A stretch of DNA of 64,000 nt from positions 22,069,001 to 22,133,000 of the forward strand of contig CM073321.1 in the NCBI GenBank assembly GCA_037043015.1, read 5' to 3'. Shown in pieces: positions 54,017 to 64,000 of this stretch. A program made the translations under genes and the position numbers. Under the pieces are notes generated by a model. That model saw nothing but the letters and a program-made list of their open reading frames with translations. It was not told where the DNA came from and did no database searches. The stretch is from Bryum argenteum. Lineage: Eukaryota > Streptophyta > Bryopsida > Bryales > Bryaceae. Each line of letters starts with the position of its first letter. Within the stretch, counting starts at the first letter, position 1.

Positions 54017-54422
54017 TCACAGCTCCAAGATCCGACCAAAAATATGGCATAGTAGAGCCGAACTCGCCTTCGACATCAGGTGCTCTTGAATGACCTCGTG
54101 GTTGTACCTCACTTTGTTAGGCGGAAAGATGATTATGAAGACATAGTCAATGCCAGCGCAAGCCTTGAGCTTCACAAGGAGATACGCCTCGAGCTTCACA
54201 AGGAGATATGCAGGCGTCTACGCATATTGGATGATATGTAGCCTGGGAACCCGATTGCTCGTAGAATAGGAAGAACGGCGAGTTCTCCATCGGCATAAGT
54301 GACCACCCCAGAATCGAGTGCTCCTTTGGTATCCATAGTGTCCCCCATAGGTTGGTCTTTGCTCCCAGTTCCGTAAGCTCGGGAATTGGGAGATCGATAA
54401 ATTTTTTTACCATATTTTTCAT
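54017..54422 (-). pseudogene. Fragments of the same minus-strand gene
   Basis: Two overlapping frames (54147-54422 and 54017-54199) have gene-like composition, for example LPIPELTELGAKTNLWGTLW and YVFIIIFPPNKVRYNHEVIQEH. A 21-bp unit (GAGCTTCACAAGGAGATA) is tandemly duplicated at about 54169-54207 and probably caused the frame break between them. They lie in line with the neighbouring exons. Confidence 0.45.
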
Positions 54423-54585
54423 ACTATGTAAGTCTCTATTCTAAAATTCTCAAGAACCATTTCACTCCCTATTTGCTTATATATCTTTATTCACTTAGTT
54501 GCCTCAAATCCTGTCGGTTTAAATATTCTCAGCTCAAGCACATAGATTCTATTCTCTTCTGATTTTATTAGCACTTCTATCACAT
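54423..54585. other. Probable intron or spacer of minus-strand gene
   Basis: It is AT-rich and non-coding, between two exon-like pieces on the minus strand. Splice sites are not resolved. Confidence 0.4.
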
Positions 54586-55272
54586 TCATAGGTCCTTATT
54601 AGCTACTTCAAATGTTAAAATCACCTCATCACCCCTTCTATGCTCTATTTCCTTATTATTCAAAGTTCTCGTGAATGCATGGTATTGTTTCAACTCCACA
54701 CGCAAGTTTTGGTCTACAAGCATTTCCCAATTAATCTTTGCGCCGGCCTCGGTCAGCAACAGGATGTCCAATGTCTGCGCCGGCACATTGTTGCAATTGA
54801 GCCGGAAGAATACATGGCTGGGTATCCCACGGAGCCTAACGTACCATGGTTCTGGGAGTATGGCGCCCACCTGCCGCACATCGTATCCCTTGGTTGGATC
54901 GAAATGTGCGTTTGGAAACCTTGCGCGTAAGTCGGGTTTTGAGTACCCACTGTCTATCATCCACCGCATGAGCTCTGTTCCATCCCACCCATACTGCTGA
55001 AACAAGTAGTAGGGCGAGAATTGCACCTCTATGCCATCTACGGTGCCTGTGGGGAACACATTGGCGTCGGTGTGCTTCCCCATGCTCTCGATGAACTGCC
55101 GGCAACAACCGATGTCGAGCTGCCAGTGATGCATATCATCGCGGTAGCGGTAAATACCCGCCTCTGCTGCCCCTAAGTTGTCAATGCACGTAATCCAGTT
55201 TGTCAAGTTTGTCGGTATGTGAAACGGAGGCAACAGTGGAAGTCGTTGTATGTTTCCCTGACGTTGCGCCAT
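54586..55272 (-). CDS. N-terminal exon of minus-strand gene, unknown function
   Basis: The minus-strand frame starts at ATG 55272 (MAQRQGNIQRLPLLPPF), in line with a CT-rich leader upstream. It codes 229 residues with mixed composition: LTNWITCIDNLGAAEAGIY, RDDMHHWQLDIGCCRQFIES, PYYLFQQYGWDGTELMRW, EPWYVRLRGIPSHVFFRLN, and a final LTFEVANKDL. No stop interrupts until 54586. It lies in line with the ParB-like pieces and has the same strand, so it may be the first exon of that gene. I do not recognise a domain. Confidence 0.5.
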   Translation of the reverse strand: MAQRQGNIQRLPLLPPFHIPTNLTNWITCIDNLGAAEAGIYRYRDDMHHWQLDIGCCRQFIESMGKHTDANVFPTGTVDGIEVQFSPYYLFQQYGWDGTELMRWMIDSGYSKPDLRARFPNAHFDPTKGYDVRQVGAILPEPWYVRLRGIPSHVFFRLNCNNVPAQTLDILLLTEAGAKINWEMLVDQNLRVELKQYHAFTRTLNNKEIEHRRGDEVILTFEVANKDL

Positions 55273-55721
55273 TGTCACCGTAGAGGAACGAAAACTACGG
55301 AGTCGCAACGGTGAGAGGAGAGAGAGAAGCGCCGACTGAGTGCGAAGGCAGAATGGGAGAGTGAGTGGAGGGAGAGAGCAACGAGAGTGAGCGAAAGTCG
55401 GCCTGGCGCAAAAAGGAGGCACTGACTTCTAGTGCTCCCCCTTAAGTAGCCTCTGATGCCCGAAATGATGGCTGTCATTGGCGGCGGAGAGTTGCCCAAT
55501 GGATATGAGTTTGTAGGGGTGAGTTTGGCGGCGTGAGTAGGCTTTTGAATGCCTAGTACCGTTGGCGGCCGGTTGTCCATCATGGGGTGATCATGGTTAT
55601 TCATTATGGCCCAATCCTCTGGACATTGATGTTGGCTTTGATGGTTGTACCCCTCATTATATGGAGCATCATGGACAACATGGATGTGGTTAATGTATGC
55701 CACCATGGGTGCATCCCCCCC
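55273..55721. other. Leader of minus-strand gene and junction with gypsy element
   Basis: CT-rich sequence on the minus strand (55280-55400) fits a 5' leader or promoter. The remainder up to about 55710 is without recognisable features. A purine run (AAGGGGGGG on the minus strand, near 55715) could be the polypurine tract of the gypsy element, yet no matching 3' LTR follows. Confidence 0.4.
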
Positions 55722-56925
55722 TTATTTGTTGCCTTCGTTCGGCCTCCCTAATTGACAACCCTCTGTGGCGAAGCGTTGAGCCTCGGGGACTAAGTTGTCA
55801 TGGCCTTTGTTGCCTTCGGTCGGCCTCTCCGATTGTCTATCCTCTGTGGCCAACTTTTGAGCCTCGCTGACTAAGTTGTCATGGAGTTGTCCTAGACTCA
55901 GTGCGGGCTTCGCTCCATTGTCCTGACTGTGGTAGTGTTTGAGTTTAGTTGCGTTGACAATGGTGGCCTGTGTATCATAGTTGTCCTCGTTGACGAGCAA
56001 CACTGAGTTATTTGGTAGCGCTAACTGGACTCGGTATGGCCCGTGCCACTCAGATTCAAACTTTGATTTGCGCAACTTTGGATCTTGTGGACACCAGAGA
56101 ACTTGGTCGCCCTTGTAAAACACGTAAAGAGGTTGTGACCCTTGAAAGTATTACGCTGAGTGTGTATTTATGCAGAATGTTTTTGTAGGCATCATTTCGG
56201 AGTTCTTCCAATTTATGCAGATCCTCCATTTTGGCTGCCAACACTCGATGCGGTGCAAAGTCTTTTGGTTGGAGTGATCTGAAGGTCGGCACCAGGTATT
56301 CTGTTGGCAACGGGGGTTGTGTGCCATAAACTAGCTCGAAGGGGCTGGCCTGAGTGGCCAACTTCGTGGCGACACGGTATGCCCATAGAGCTGCAGGTAA
56401 GCAATCATCCCAGTCGCCAAAGTTGGCCTGCGTAAACTTACGCAACATGTTGATGATTGTTTTGTTCGTGGATTCGGCCTAGCCGTTCTCCTGTGGGTAG
56501 TATACTGTGCTTGTTCTTTGCTTGATGAGATGTTTCTCCATCAGCTCTTTGATGACAGAGTTGACGAAATGCGTTCCTTGGTCAGAAACGATTTCCAGAG
56601 GGCATCCGATTCTCGTAATGATGTTATCATAGATAAATGTTGTCGTTACGACGGCAGTGTTGTTTCTCAACGATTTTGTTTCTACCCATTTCATTGTGTA
56701 GGCAGTCGCAACTAGTATGTATTTGTAGCCTTGTTTAGTCAGCGGTTGAATGGGGTCAACGAAGTCCATTCCCCATCTCTGGAATGGTCCTAACGGAGGT
56801 ATGAGTTTCAGTGGCACCTTTCCTTGGTATTGGAAGTTGGTGGCTGCCGTTTGACAGGCATGACAATTTTTGACGTAGGCAAAGGTGTCTTTGTACAGCG
56901 TTGGCCACCAATACTTTGCTGCCAA
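55722..56925 (-). pseudogene. Gypsy integrase core and C-terminal domain
   Basis: The minus-strand frame from 56925 reads [21 protein letters not shown] (end of HHCC finger), then the core: [14 protein letters not shown] (Asp), [14 protein letters not shown] (Asp), YYPQENG. A TAG at 56479 sits where relatives have Gln (ENGQAE, the catalytic Glu region). The next piece (56056-56448) reads WDDCLPAALWAYRVA and ASPFELVYGTQPPLP. A shift leads to 55722-56123 with KGDQVLWCPQDPK and SEWHGPYRVQLAL, the C-terminal module. Confidence 0.88.
55728..55885. repeat. Two-copy 78-bp tandem repeat at end of gypsy pol
   Basis: TTGCCTTCG(T/G)TCGGCCTC is followed each time by AAC/ACC variants and ends ACTAAGTTGTCATGG. 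In the minus-strand frame it gives two similar stretches (HDNLVSEAQKLATED and HDNLVPEAQRFATEG) after the integrase C-terminus. Confidence 0.85.
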
Positions 56926-56949
56926 TATTTTCTTGATCGCTGTCTCCGG

Positions 56950-57868
56950 TCATTGATGCCCTCCTGCTGGTCCATCATGCAAGTGCGATATAATAGTTTG
57001 TTGCTGATGAGATGGTACGCACAGGCGGACCTTGTAGTCCAGTCCCTTGCGATATAGTTGTCCTTGCACGATTGTATATGGCAACGTTGTGCGCACAAAC
57101 TTGATCCTTTGTGTCCTTGTTGCGTCAGCGGGTACTGTTCCGCGGGTTAAGTATTCCATGATGTGTTGCCTCTAGTCGTTGGCATCCAATGACTCCCTTG
57201 GCTGTATTGGTGCCGCTTGTATGGCATCTGATGACTCGGTTGGCTGTATCGATGTTGTTTGTATGTATGGTTTGTTGAATGAGTCGTCGATGCCTTCTTC
57301 AGTTGTGTTGGTGTCTTGTAATAAGTAATCTGCTACAATGTGTCTTTTGCCTCGAATGTTTACCACTTCGAAATCATACTCCATAAGAATCATAATCCAT
57401 CTCGCCACTCTCCAAATAATCAATGGTTGATTCACGAGATAAGTCAGACTATGATGATCTATCATAAACCTAAATTTGTTTCCAAGTAAGTAATGTTAAC
57501 TTCTTCACAGCATATATCATGGCGAGTGCTTCTCTTTCTGTGGTTGAATAATTTCTTTCTGCCTGGTTGAGTAGTCTGCTAGCGTAAGCGACAGGTTGAT
57601 CATAATTGCCATCCACATTTTGGGCTAACATGACCCCCACAGCAATCTGAGAGGCATCTATATAAACGTGGAATTGTTTTGTCCAATCCCATGCCAATAG
57701 TATGGGTGCCTTTGAGTAGGCTTGATTGGTTTTTTCTAAGGCAGCTTGGGCTTCTGGCGTCCAATCACGTAGGTAAGTGTAGCCAACGTGGTTCAACTTT
57801 GTTATTGGAGCTGTAATGTGAGCCAGCTTCCCGATGTACATCCCATCAAACTGTGATAAATCCAACAA
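56950..57868 (-). pseudogene. Gypsy RNase H and integrase finger
   Basis: From 57868: WTPEAQAALEKTNQAYSKAP, then KQFHVYIDASQIAVGVMLAQ (RNase H first Asp), NYSTTEREALAMIYAVKK (Glu). A shift near 57490 leads to MIDHHSLTYLVNQP (TDH-like, with Ile-Asp-His) and RGKRHIVADYLLQ. After a linker and TAG near 57160 comes the integrase N-terminal finger (VPSHQQQTIISHLHDGPAGGH). Order and content are typical of gypsy. Confidence 0.85.
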
Positions 57869-57871
57869 TCT

Positions 57872-58543
57872 TTAGACACCCTTCTGATCAGTAGGAGGCG
57901 TCATGTCCATGATGTCTTGGATCTTGGCTGGATCTGGGAGTTCGCCATATTTGCACACTATATATCCTAGGATAACTCCTGCAAAGAATAAAAACATACA
58001 CTTGTCGGCAATGAGGCTTACTTCATTGCGTCGACAAGCCTGGAATATTTGTCGTAACTGGTCAACGTGGTCTTTCATTCGTCCATATAATGTCCCGTCA
58101 TCCAGGTAAATACAAAAAAACCTTTTTAAGTTAGGACGGAATATTAATTCCATGAGTCTCTGGAATGTCATCGGTGCATTTTTGGCTCCGAATGACATCC
58201 TTTCGAACTGATAAGGTTCTCACTCTGTAGAAAAAGCCGTTTTATTTTTGTCTTGTTCGGCCATGGCAACTTGGTAATACCCTGAAAAGCAATCCAGGAA
58301 TGAATACATTTCATGTCCAGCGAATTCATCACTGATCTCTTCCATATGTGGCAATGGATAGTGATCTTTCTTCGTGGCGGCGTTTAGTTTTTGAAAGTCT
58401 ACGCAGATACGCAAGGCACCATACTTTTTAGGTATGATAACCATGGGAGACAACCAGGGAACGGCATCGAATGGTGATATGAATTTTGCACTGAGCAATT
58501 TCTCAAGCTCTGTCTTTACTTTAGCAACGTAGTTTAGGTTCAT
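57872..58543 (-). pseudogene. Gypsy reverse transcriptase
   Basis: From 58543: MNLNYVAKVKTELEKLL, ISPFDAVPWLSPMVIIPKK, RICVDFQKLNAATKKDHYPLP, then DCFSGYYQVAM. A TGA at 58218-58220 sits where relatives have Trp. The next piece shows ERMSFGAKNAPMTFQRLME, FFCIYLDDGTLYG (catalytic YLDD) and VSLIADKCMFLFF. The stop at 57872 (TAA) fits a CAA codon before RLLDL. Confidence 0.9.
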
Positions 58544-59611
58544 TCAGTACCTTCGCTGTTGCACTGGTTGTGCGTTAGGCTTCAAGTCGATGGTGTGCTC
58601 GGCTATGTTTTGAGGTATGCCCTTGAGGTCTTCATGTGTCCAGGCAAATATATTCCGAAATTCTTTGAATAGTGCAACCGTTGCCTGCTTGATGGCATCA
58701 GGTGCGTCAGCGTTGATTTTTACATACCTGGGTTCTTCATCGCTGCCCAGGTTGACTAACTCGATCTTCTCTTTGGCATTGTTAGTCCATACATTAACAA
58801 CTTTTTCTTCCAGTGCCTTTGTGGCCGGGGTAGCATTCACCGTGATGTCTTCTTGGAGTTCTTTTGTAAAGCGCGATGGTATGTCTAATGTTTCCTCCTG
58901 GGGTACAATGCTTGCCACATGTATCTCGGCAACAGGGATCAACGAGGGGTCTGCGTGGAAGACTAAGGCTTCCTGTTCATGTGTTAGGCCTTTAGCCCAA
59001 TCTGTTTTGGCTCTAATGCAAATTTGGTCAACTTTAACCTTGGTAATACATCTGTCCACAGGAATCACTACCAATCTGCCATGGTGGTATAATCTAATTT
59101 GATTTCGGGCCCAATCATGCACGGCATTCGTATCTCGCAGCCATGGTCTACCAAGTATGAGAGGAAAATTGGTAGTATGTGGCATGTCAATGGCGACAAA
59201 GGTTGCCGGTGTTGATACGCCATGCGTGGTGATGGCGACAGTAGCCAAAATTCCAAAGGGTGTAACCAGAGCATTGTTGGCCATCTTTAGTATAAACTGA
59301 GCCATTTTGGGGGATGGTAAGCCGAGCTGTCGTCGATGACCATCACTCATTACGTTGACACCGGAGCCTCCGTTTACTAAGACGTTGGACAACTTGTGTG
59401 AGCCTAACCTTAGATGTATTGCAGCGGCGTCTGGATCAATGGTGGTGACATTGTTGTCTACAATCATCAGCGCTGTCGACGTGTCTGGTAAGGCTGTCTG
59501 TTGCAAGTATTTTTGCAATTCGGGACTAATTTTCAACAAACTAGTAAGTGTGATGCTTACAATTGTGTTGTCCAATACTTGTTGTAAATTGGCCCCTGAC
59601 GGCGACTCCAA
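58544..59611 (-). CDS. Gypsy protease and linker region
   Basis: A 355-codon minus-strand frame without stops. It contains SHKLSNVLVNGGSGVNVMSD, in which the usual protease motif VDGGSG has Asn in place of the catalytic Asp, and later FPLILGRPWLRDTNAVHDW, the conserved second half. The C-terminal 150 residues form a linker before reverse transcriptase and end with the NIAEHTIDLKPNAQPVQQRR block. The TGA that ends it (58544-58546) falls in a motif RRYRMN of relatives, so it is a mutated Arg codon. Confidence 0.85.
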   Translation of the reverse strand: MESPSGANLQQVLDNTIVSITLTSLLKISPELQKYLQQTALPDTSTALMIVDNNVTTIDPDAAAIHLRLGSHKLSNVLVNGGSGVNVMSDGHRRQLGLPSPKMAQFILKMANNALVTPFGILATVAITTHGVSTPATFVAIDMPHTTNFPLILGRPWLRDTNAVHDWARNQIRLYHHGRLVVIPVDRCITKVKVDQICIRAKTDWAKGLTHEQEALVFHADPSLIPVAEIHVASIVPQEETLDIPSRFTKELQEDITVNATPATKALEEKVVNVWTNNAKEKIELVNLGSDEEPRYVKINADAPDAIKQATVALFKEFRNIFAWTHEDLKGIPQNIAEHTIDLKPNAQPVQQRRY

Positions 59612-59855
59612 GTGCTGTTGAATGTTGAATGTTGTGTAGGCATTCCTAGTATTGTTCTGAGAATGGCTTGCGATGTTTTATCACGTGTTTCGGTGCGGCG
59701 GCCTTAGACCTCGTGGTGACAACGGCGGTGGTAATTGTGGAGACATTGGTTTCGATTCCATGAACCTCTGTCAACGTCACTCCCCCCCCCCGCCTATTCG
59801 GGCTTGGTCTTTGGTTGTCCAAGGGCGTCGTGGTGTTGTTGTTTGTTTCCGATAT
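59612..59855. other. Linker between gag knuckle and protease of gypsy element
   Basis: No clean frame on the minus strand bridges gag and protease, probably because of a frameshift in the C-rich run (CCCCCCCCCC, near 59781-59790). Confidence 0.45.
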
Positions 59856-60452
59856 CTAGCGACTTTGCGACCATCGTTGTTTTAGAACAGGGCATTGGCC
59901 TCGCTGATGGTGCAAGGAACCACACTTCCAACAGCCATCACTGCTGTCGGGTTGGAATGCGTCTACATGGACTTCCTCTAGATATATGGCGGCAGAGGTG
60001 GGCCGGGGTCGCCTTGTGTCGTCATTGCGATTGTTGCCTGAGGCGAACCAACAACGCCCATCGTGAGCTTTTCCACATGTCGTGCACAACGTTAGCGTTA
60101 TGCGGGCATCATTCCATTGACCTTGACTGGGTAAAGGCAACAAAAGAGCTTGGGTTTTATTAAGTAGCCTGAGCTCTCTACTGATGTCATTGGCGGCTGT
60201 TAAGATGTCAGGTAAGGTTTTTATTCGTCTAATGACGATACCTTGCTGGATCCACCGTAACAGCGTCTTTTTGAACCATTCGCACAAGTAGTCATCTGTT
60301 AGCCTTTGGTTCAACCTATGAGCCAACTGTTTGAATCTGTAGTAGAATGTATCCACAGTTTCTCCCTTATCCTGAGTAATGTTTGCCAAGGCGCGGAGAA
60401 TTCCGGAAGACGTCTTTAGTTTACGAAATTTCTGCAGGAAACTTCTTTCCAT
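59856..60452 (-). pseudogene. Gypsy gag, second part with zinc knuckle
   Basis: The minus-strand frame from 60452 has the gag core: FLQKFRKLKTSSGILRALAN, VDTFYYRFKQLAHRL, and CEWFKKTLLRWIQQGI. Near the C-terminus a first Cys-rich motif (CTTCGKAHDGRC) and a CCHC knuckle CWKCGSLHHQRGQC follow. The frame is the same as the upstream piece (60459-60962) with one TAG between (60459-60461). Confidence 0.88.
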
Positions 60453-60458
60453 TTTGTC

Positions 60459-60962
60459 CTAGGTAGGATTGGCATGTTCGGCTTCAAAGACAATATACGA
60501 GTTGATATGGTTCCCTTGTAATGTGGTACCAAAGATGTTCTGTAAGTCAGCAGTGGTGGAGGCTCTATTAGTTCTGGCTATAACCATAATGCGTCGAATA
60601 TGCCAATCAGGGTCAGCATTGTCGTCAAACACCGGGTATGGTATCTTTGGTAACTTAATAAGCCTATCTCTTTCTCCTGCATCCATCGACGTAGCTACTG
60701 TGGGGTTTATAGGAGGCACCAATGTTGACGATGAGGGCATTGCTACTATCTCAAGACTGGGTATGGCAGCTGAAGTGGCCGTGACTTGCAAATGCTGGTA
60801 TAGGTGACTAAGCATCTCCGATTTGGCATTGGTGGCGTCATTTTTGGAAACACGGTCCGTCATTTGTTGCTTCATCCATTGTAAGAATTTCCTCGTAGCA
60901 TTAGGGTCGTCAGTAGGTGAGACTACCTCTGGCTCTTTGTCTTTCTGCTGCCGAGGCGGCAT
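60459..60962 (-). CDS. Gypsy gag, N-terminal part
   Basis: It starts with MPPRQQKDKEPEVVSP at 60962, about 70 bp inside the primer-binding-like site. An acidic/Ser-rich lead and a helix precede LIKLPKIPYPVFDDNADPDW, RIMVIARTNRAST and INSYIVFEAEHANPT, the start of the retrotransposon gag domain. It ends at TAG in frame with the second part. This is the best candidate start of the polyprotein. Confidence 0.85.
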   Translation of the reverse strand: MPPRQQKDKEPEVVSPTDDPNATRKFLQWMKQQMTDRVSKNDATNAKSEMLSHLYQHLQVTATSAAIPSLEIVAMPSSSTLVPPINPTVATSMDAGERDRLIKLPKIPYPVFDDNADPDWHIRRIMVIARTNRASTTADLQNIFGTTLQGNHINSYIVFEAEHANPT

Positions 60963-61032
60963 TTCGTTTGCATAGGGCTTCTACTCGACTTCTGAGTATC
61001 TCAACACTCCATCCGGAGCATGGTCGCCAAAA

Positions 61033-61771
61033 TGTTAGCCGGGTATGTATAGAAGTGCTTTACGAGACTACCTAAGTCGACCACTGTTCGTATTTTAGAG
61101 GCAACGTAGAGTATTTTGGCAGAGTAGTGGGAGAAGGGGGAGTATAGTCGGTGTAAAGAAACACTTTGAGGGTCAGACTGGACCAACCCGCGACAACGTT
61201 AACTGCTTCGTTGACTAACAATAAACTTAGACGGTAACTCAACGGTGGTTGCAGTTGTCTACAGGTTACTACAAGAAGGGAACTCCTGGCGCCAGCTTTG
61301 TAGTCTAAGGTTGACGTTGAGCGAGAGGCTTTTCTAACACTTAGTCGGCGAAGGAACACTTGAGAGAGGGAGGGGCAAAGAGAATAGACGAAGGAGCTAT
61401 TGTGGTTGGCGTTGTCTAACGTTGCCTAACACTTAGGCAACGAAGAGGGTGAAGAACGTCCTTCCCAACAGAGCTCACGGTCTACAAAGGAGTTGGAGGC
61501 AGCAAGGTCTTTCAGCAAGAAGAGGCAGCATTCAAGAAGTGTAGAAACAGAGGGTTAGGAATTTGAACAATAGCTAGCTTAAGGGAACTCAAGTGTAGAG
61601 AGAAGACTGGCCATGGCCGTGTATTGATAATGGAAATGAGTACACATGTTCTCACTCCTAATCTCCTGTCTCAATGCCTATCCAAAAACCGGTCCCTACT
61701 GTGCATCTACTACGCTCTATTCTCCAGACTTGGCCGTGATCTCCCTGTTGGCAACGTTGGCTACGGTAACA
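61033..61771 (-). repeat. Putative 5' LTR of minus-strand gypsy element
   Basis: On the plus strand it starts TGTTAGCCGGG, and a matching end GGCTACGGTAACA lies at 61771, so the LTR would be 739 bp. The inner border is well supported by the primer-binding-like site at 61022-61029. The outer border is a guess from the TG...CA rule and the similar tips. Confidence 0.55.
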
Positions 61772-64000
61772 ATCGTTTATATTTCAGTAGCTCTTGTATG
61801 TGCTATACGTAATTTTTGTTTGTATTTGATTACAAAATATAACATCAATCTTAAAAAGTCCATTGAAAAATTTAGCGTTGAATCCTTGAATAGTTTGACT
61901 AATTTGTAGCAAAAAATACATTCTCCAAAGAAATGTCATAATTGAATACATAGTTTAGTTTTTCAAATTTGTACCATATTATTTTGTAATAGACATATTG
62001 CACATTTTCTAGGTGAGAATCTAGAAGCTTTTGGAATGGAAAAATCATCATTTACAAACATCTTTATCTCCATCTCATCGAAACTTTTCTCTTAACCCCT
62101 AAATGGTTTGACTCATTTGTAGTAAAATGAACACATCCTCAAAAGCATTGTCATAGGTGGAGGTAAAAGTGTGTTATCCAAATCTCAACCGTACAATCTT
62201 GTCGTAGACATATTGAACATCATGTGGGTCAATTTTTGAGTCATGAGGCTTCATAGATTGCGAGATCATAATGTATTAATACTCAAAAATGATCACATAA
62301 TTTCATCATTTTCACTTTAAAGTGAAAATGCTACCATTAGACTTATTGCAATGAAAAAGTCACCAATTAGAATGTTGTTCACCTTCATCTCAGTAGCATC
62401 CTTGAACAAAAAAAAACCATGAGAAAAATTTCTTTGTGCAAATTATGGCCTTGCAATGGTGAAAACTGCCCTAAATTTTACAAAGGAAAAAATGTCTAAA
62501 ACTAGGCTGCTGTCACTGAAATGCATGCCATTAATTCATACTTCATTGTATGGGTCTGAGATTTTCATTACATAAACTAGACTTGATTTGGGACCCAACC
62601 CAAGTGATTTCGTCCAAAACGGAGTCCGGATGAAGAAGTTATGGCTCTCCAAAGTTGGTGTCATCCAAAATGTCGTTTTTCGACATTCGGCCCGCTTAAG
62701 GGTTAAGAAACTCATAAATTCTTACCACAAATATTAGTCTTCTAATGTTGAAAATTGCCACAAAATAAAAATGATCCATAACTACATCTCTTTTGTCCAA
62801 AAGCAAGCTATGTCTTTGTACACTTTAGATGGAATCAAGCTTTAATGCCACTACAACTAGACTAAGTTGAATTGAATTTCTAAAAGTGAAATCCAGTAGT
62901 GGAAGAAAAAGAATTAGCTTCATGGAATCCATGTATTTAGAAAAAATCATGAGTATAAGAACATCAATTTGTCATATTTTACCAGCCAAAGTATGTCCTA
63001 GAATCACCCATTTCAACAGTAGAAAGGAATAATTTAGGCTAGTTTCCAAATAACCATCCACAAAAATTCTCTGAAGTGAAAGGACGTCCCTTCTATATTT
63101 GCAACCGGTTACTAACTACAACAACCGGACCAAAGACAATTATAGAGACTTAAATCCTACTCTTCAACAACCCTCAATCTCTTAGTGCTTCCTTGATCAA
63201 AGTTAGTCTAGTTACGCAACGACACCTACACTCATCCGATTAGGTTCCGACCTTGATTATCTTTTCGGGTGACCGTCTGTGCTCAAACAAAGTCTACAGA
63301 GCGATAATTTTAGCTACAGATTTTGTTTTAGCTCTGAAATTTGTCAAGAGAATCCTTCCTTATTATTTATAGAGTGCAAAATTAGCTCACTTTCTACCAG
63401 ATGATGACAGTGATCAGATTTTTACCTTCAATTCCTCATTCCTCTCTTTTTCTTCTATAAAGAGAACCTCCTTTATAACCGCTTCTACTATCCAACTTTC
63501 TCCACCAATAGAACACGTCACTAAACAGCTTTCTAGTTCTCCCAGGCATGACTCATTCCTCCGGAGAATGATTAAGAAATTTTTATCCCTAAGTCAGCAA
63601 GTTCCACAACTTTATCCATCTACCCTATCTGGTCGTAGCAGCTAGCAAGTTACACTAGTCGAGAAACCTCAACCGGACATTCCATCCAGGAGGTAGAAAT
63701 CCGGTCTAGCTTCACTCACTGTGTGGATTCTTCCCTTTTCTAGAAACAAGCCTACTTCATACTACTTCAGACTATTTACACTTGGAAACCGAGACATTCA
63801 ATAAGACCCTTCCCGACTACATTCATACGATGCTTGCCAGCAATCGACAATTTTAAACAATGGAGGGCAAGGGACTCTTGCTAACACATGCGGTTCAGAC
63901 CAAGCTCTAAATACAAACACCAAAAGTGCAACAATACAAGAAAGAAGTAGGATCAAAGCTAAAACTTTAGTTAGGATGGCTGGTACATAGAGAGACCCGG
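61772..64000. other. AT-rich non-coding sequence
   Basis: No gene longer than about 90 codons and no recognisable RNA gene, repeat or LTR pair. Several GTAG(C/T)AAAA-type words and AT-rich runs give no clear structure. The final 600 bp are somewhat less AT-rich but also without features I can assign. Confidence 0.5.

Larger units (their letters stand above)
55722..61771 (-). mobile_element. Second Ty3/gypsy element, minus strand, 3' LTR missing
   Basis: On the minus strand the order is 5' LTR (about 61771-61033), primer-binding-like TGGCGACC (61022-61029), gag with zinc knuckle, protease, reverse transcriptase, RNase H, integrase. No chromodomain is seen. The internal frame is broken by several stops and at least two shifts. 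I find no sequence like the 5' LTR on the left side, so the 3' LTR is deleted or was never included. Confidence 0.85.

Noticed and set aside
61772-64000. Possible 3' LTR or host gene in the right flank
   Set aside because: No repeat partner, splice pattern or domain was found; only short frames are present.

Overview
The window is a repeat-dominated stretch of nuclear DNA from a plant-lineage (streptophyte) genome. The evidence is plant-type CACTA transposons with TNP2 transposases, Ty1/copia and Ty3/gypsy elements including a chromodomain remnant, a short interstitial run of the plant telomere unit TTTAGGG, and short GT-AG introns. The species cannot be fixed. A charophyte alga or early-diverging land plant is a reasonable guess, because gypsy elements carrying DNA cytosine methyltransferases have been reported from charophytes. 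Almost every gene belongs to a mobile element, and most are broken by stop codons that look like C-to-T changes.

Layout. 1-2000 holds a decayed chromovirus tail (RNase H, integrase, chromodomain). 2592-3447 is a minus-strand remnant coding for an acidic protein. 3661-9341 is a complete copia element (183-bp LTRs, target duplication ACCAC). Around it lies a Ty3/gypsy element whose LTR-like repeats sit 42 kb apart (9342-9535 and 51463-51656). Its body is split by a 15.8-kb CACTA element (10350-26121, target duplication GAA) and a 20.3-kb hAT element (26864-47205, target duplication CTCGAGAG). Subtracting both leaves a gypsy element of normal size, about 6 kb. A second CACTA element (36275-39966, target duplication GGA) sits inside a gene carried by the hAT element. 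51740-55272 is a decayed minus-strand intron-bearing gene with a ParB-like motif. 55722-61771 is a second gypsy element on the minus strand. 61772-64000 is AT-rich with no recognisable gene.

Three mobile elements carry unexpected cargo. (1) The split gypsy element has a C5 DNA cytosine methyltransferase domain between protease and reverse transcriptase. (2) The large CACTA element has an exon coding for a SET domain (the fold of histone lysine methyltransferases), placed in phase between the N-terminal zinc-like region and the TNP2 domain of the transposase. (3) The giant hAT element carries a protein-kinase-like gene and a RING-H2 gene besides its own transposase, each preceded by a GC-rich CGGTCGG array and a TATA-like box. 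Elements that encode DNA-methylating, SET and chromodomain proteins are therefore stacked at one locus. Whether any copy still works cannot be told from this window, and the copies here are mostly disrupted.
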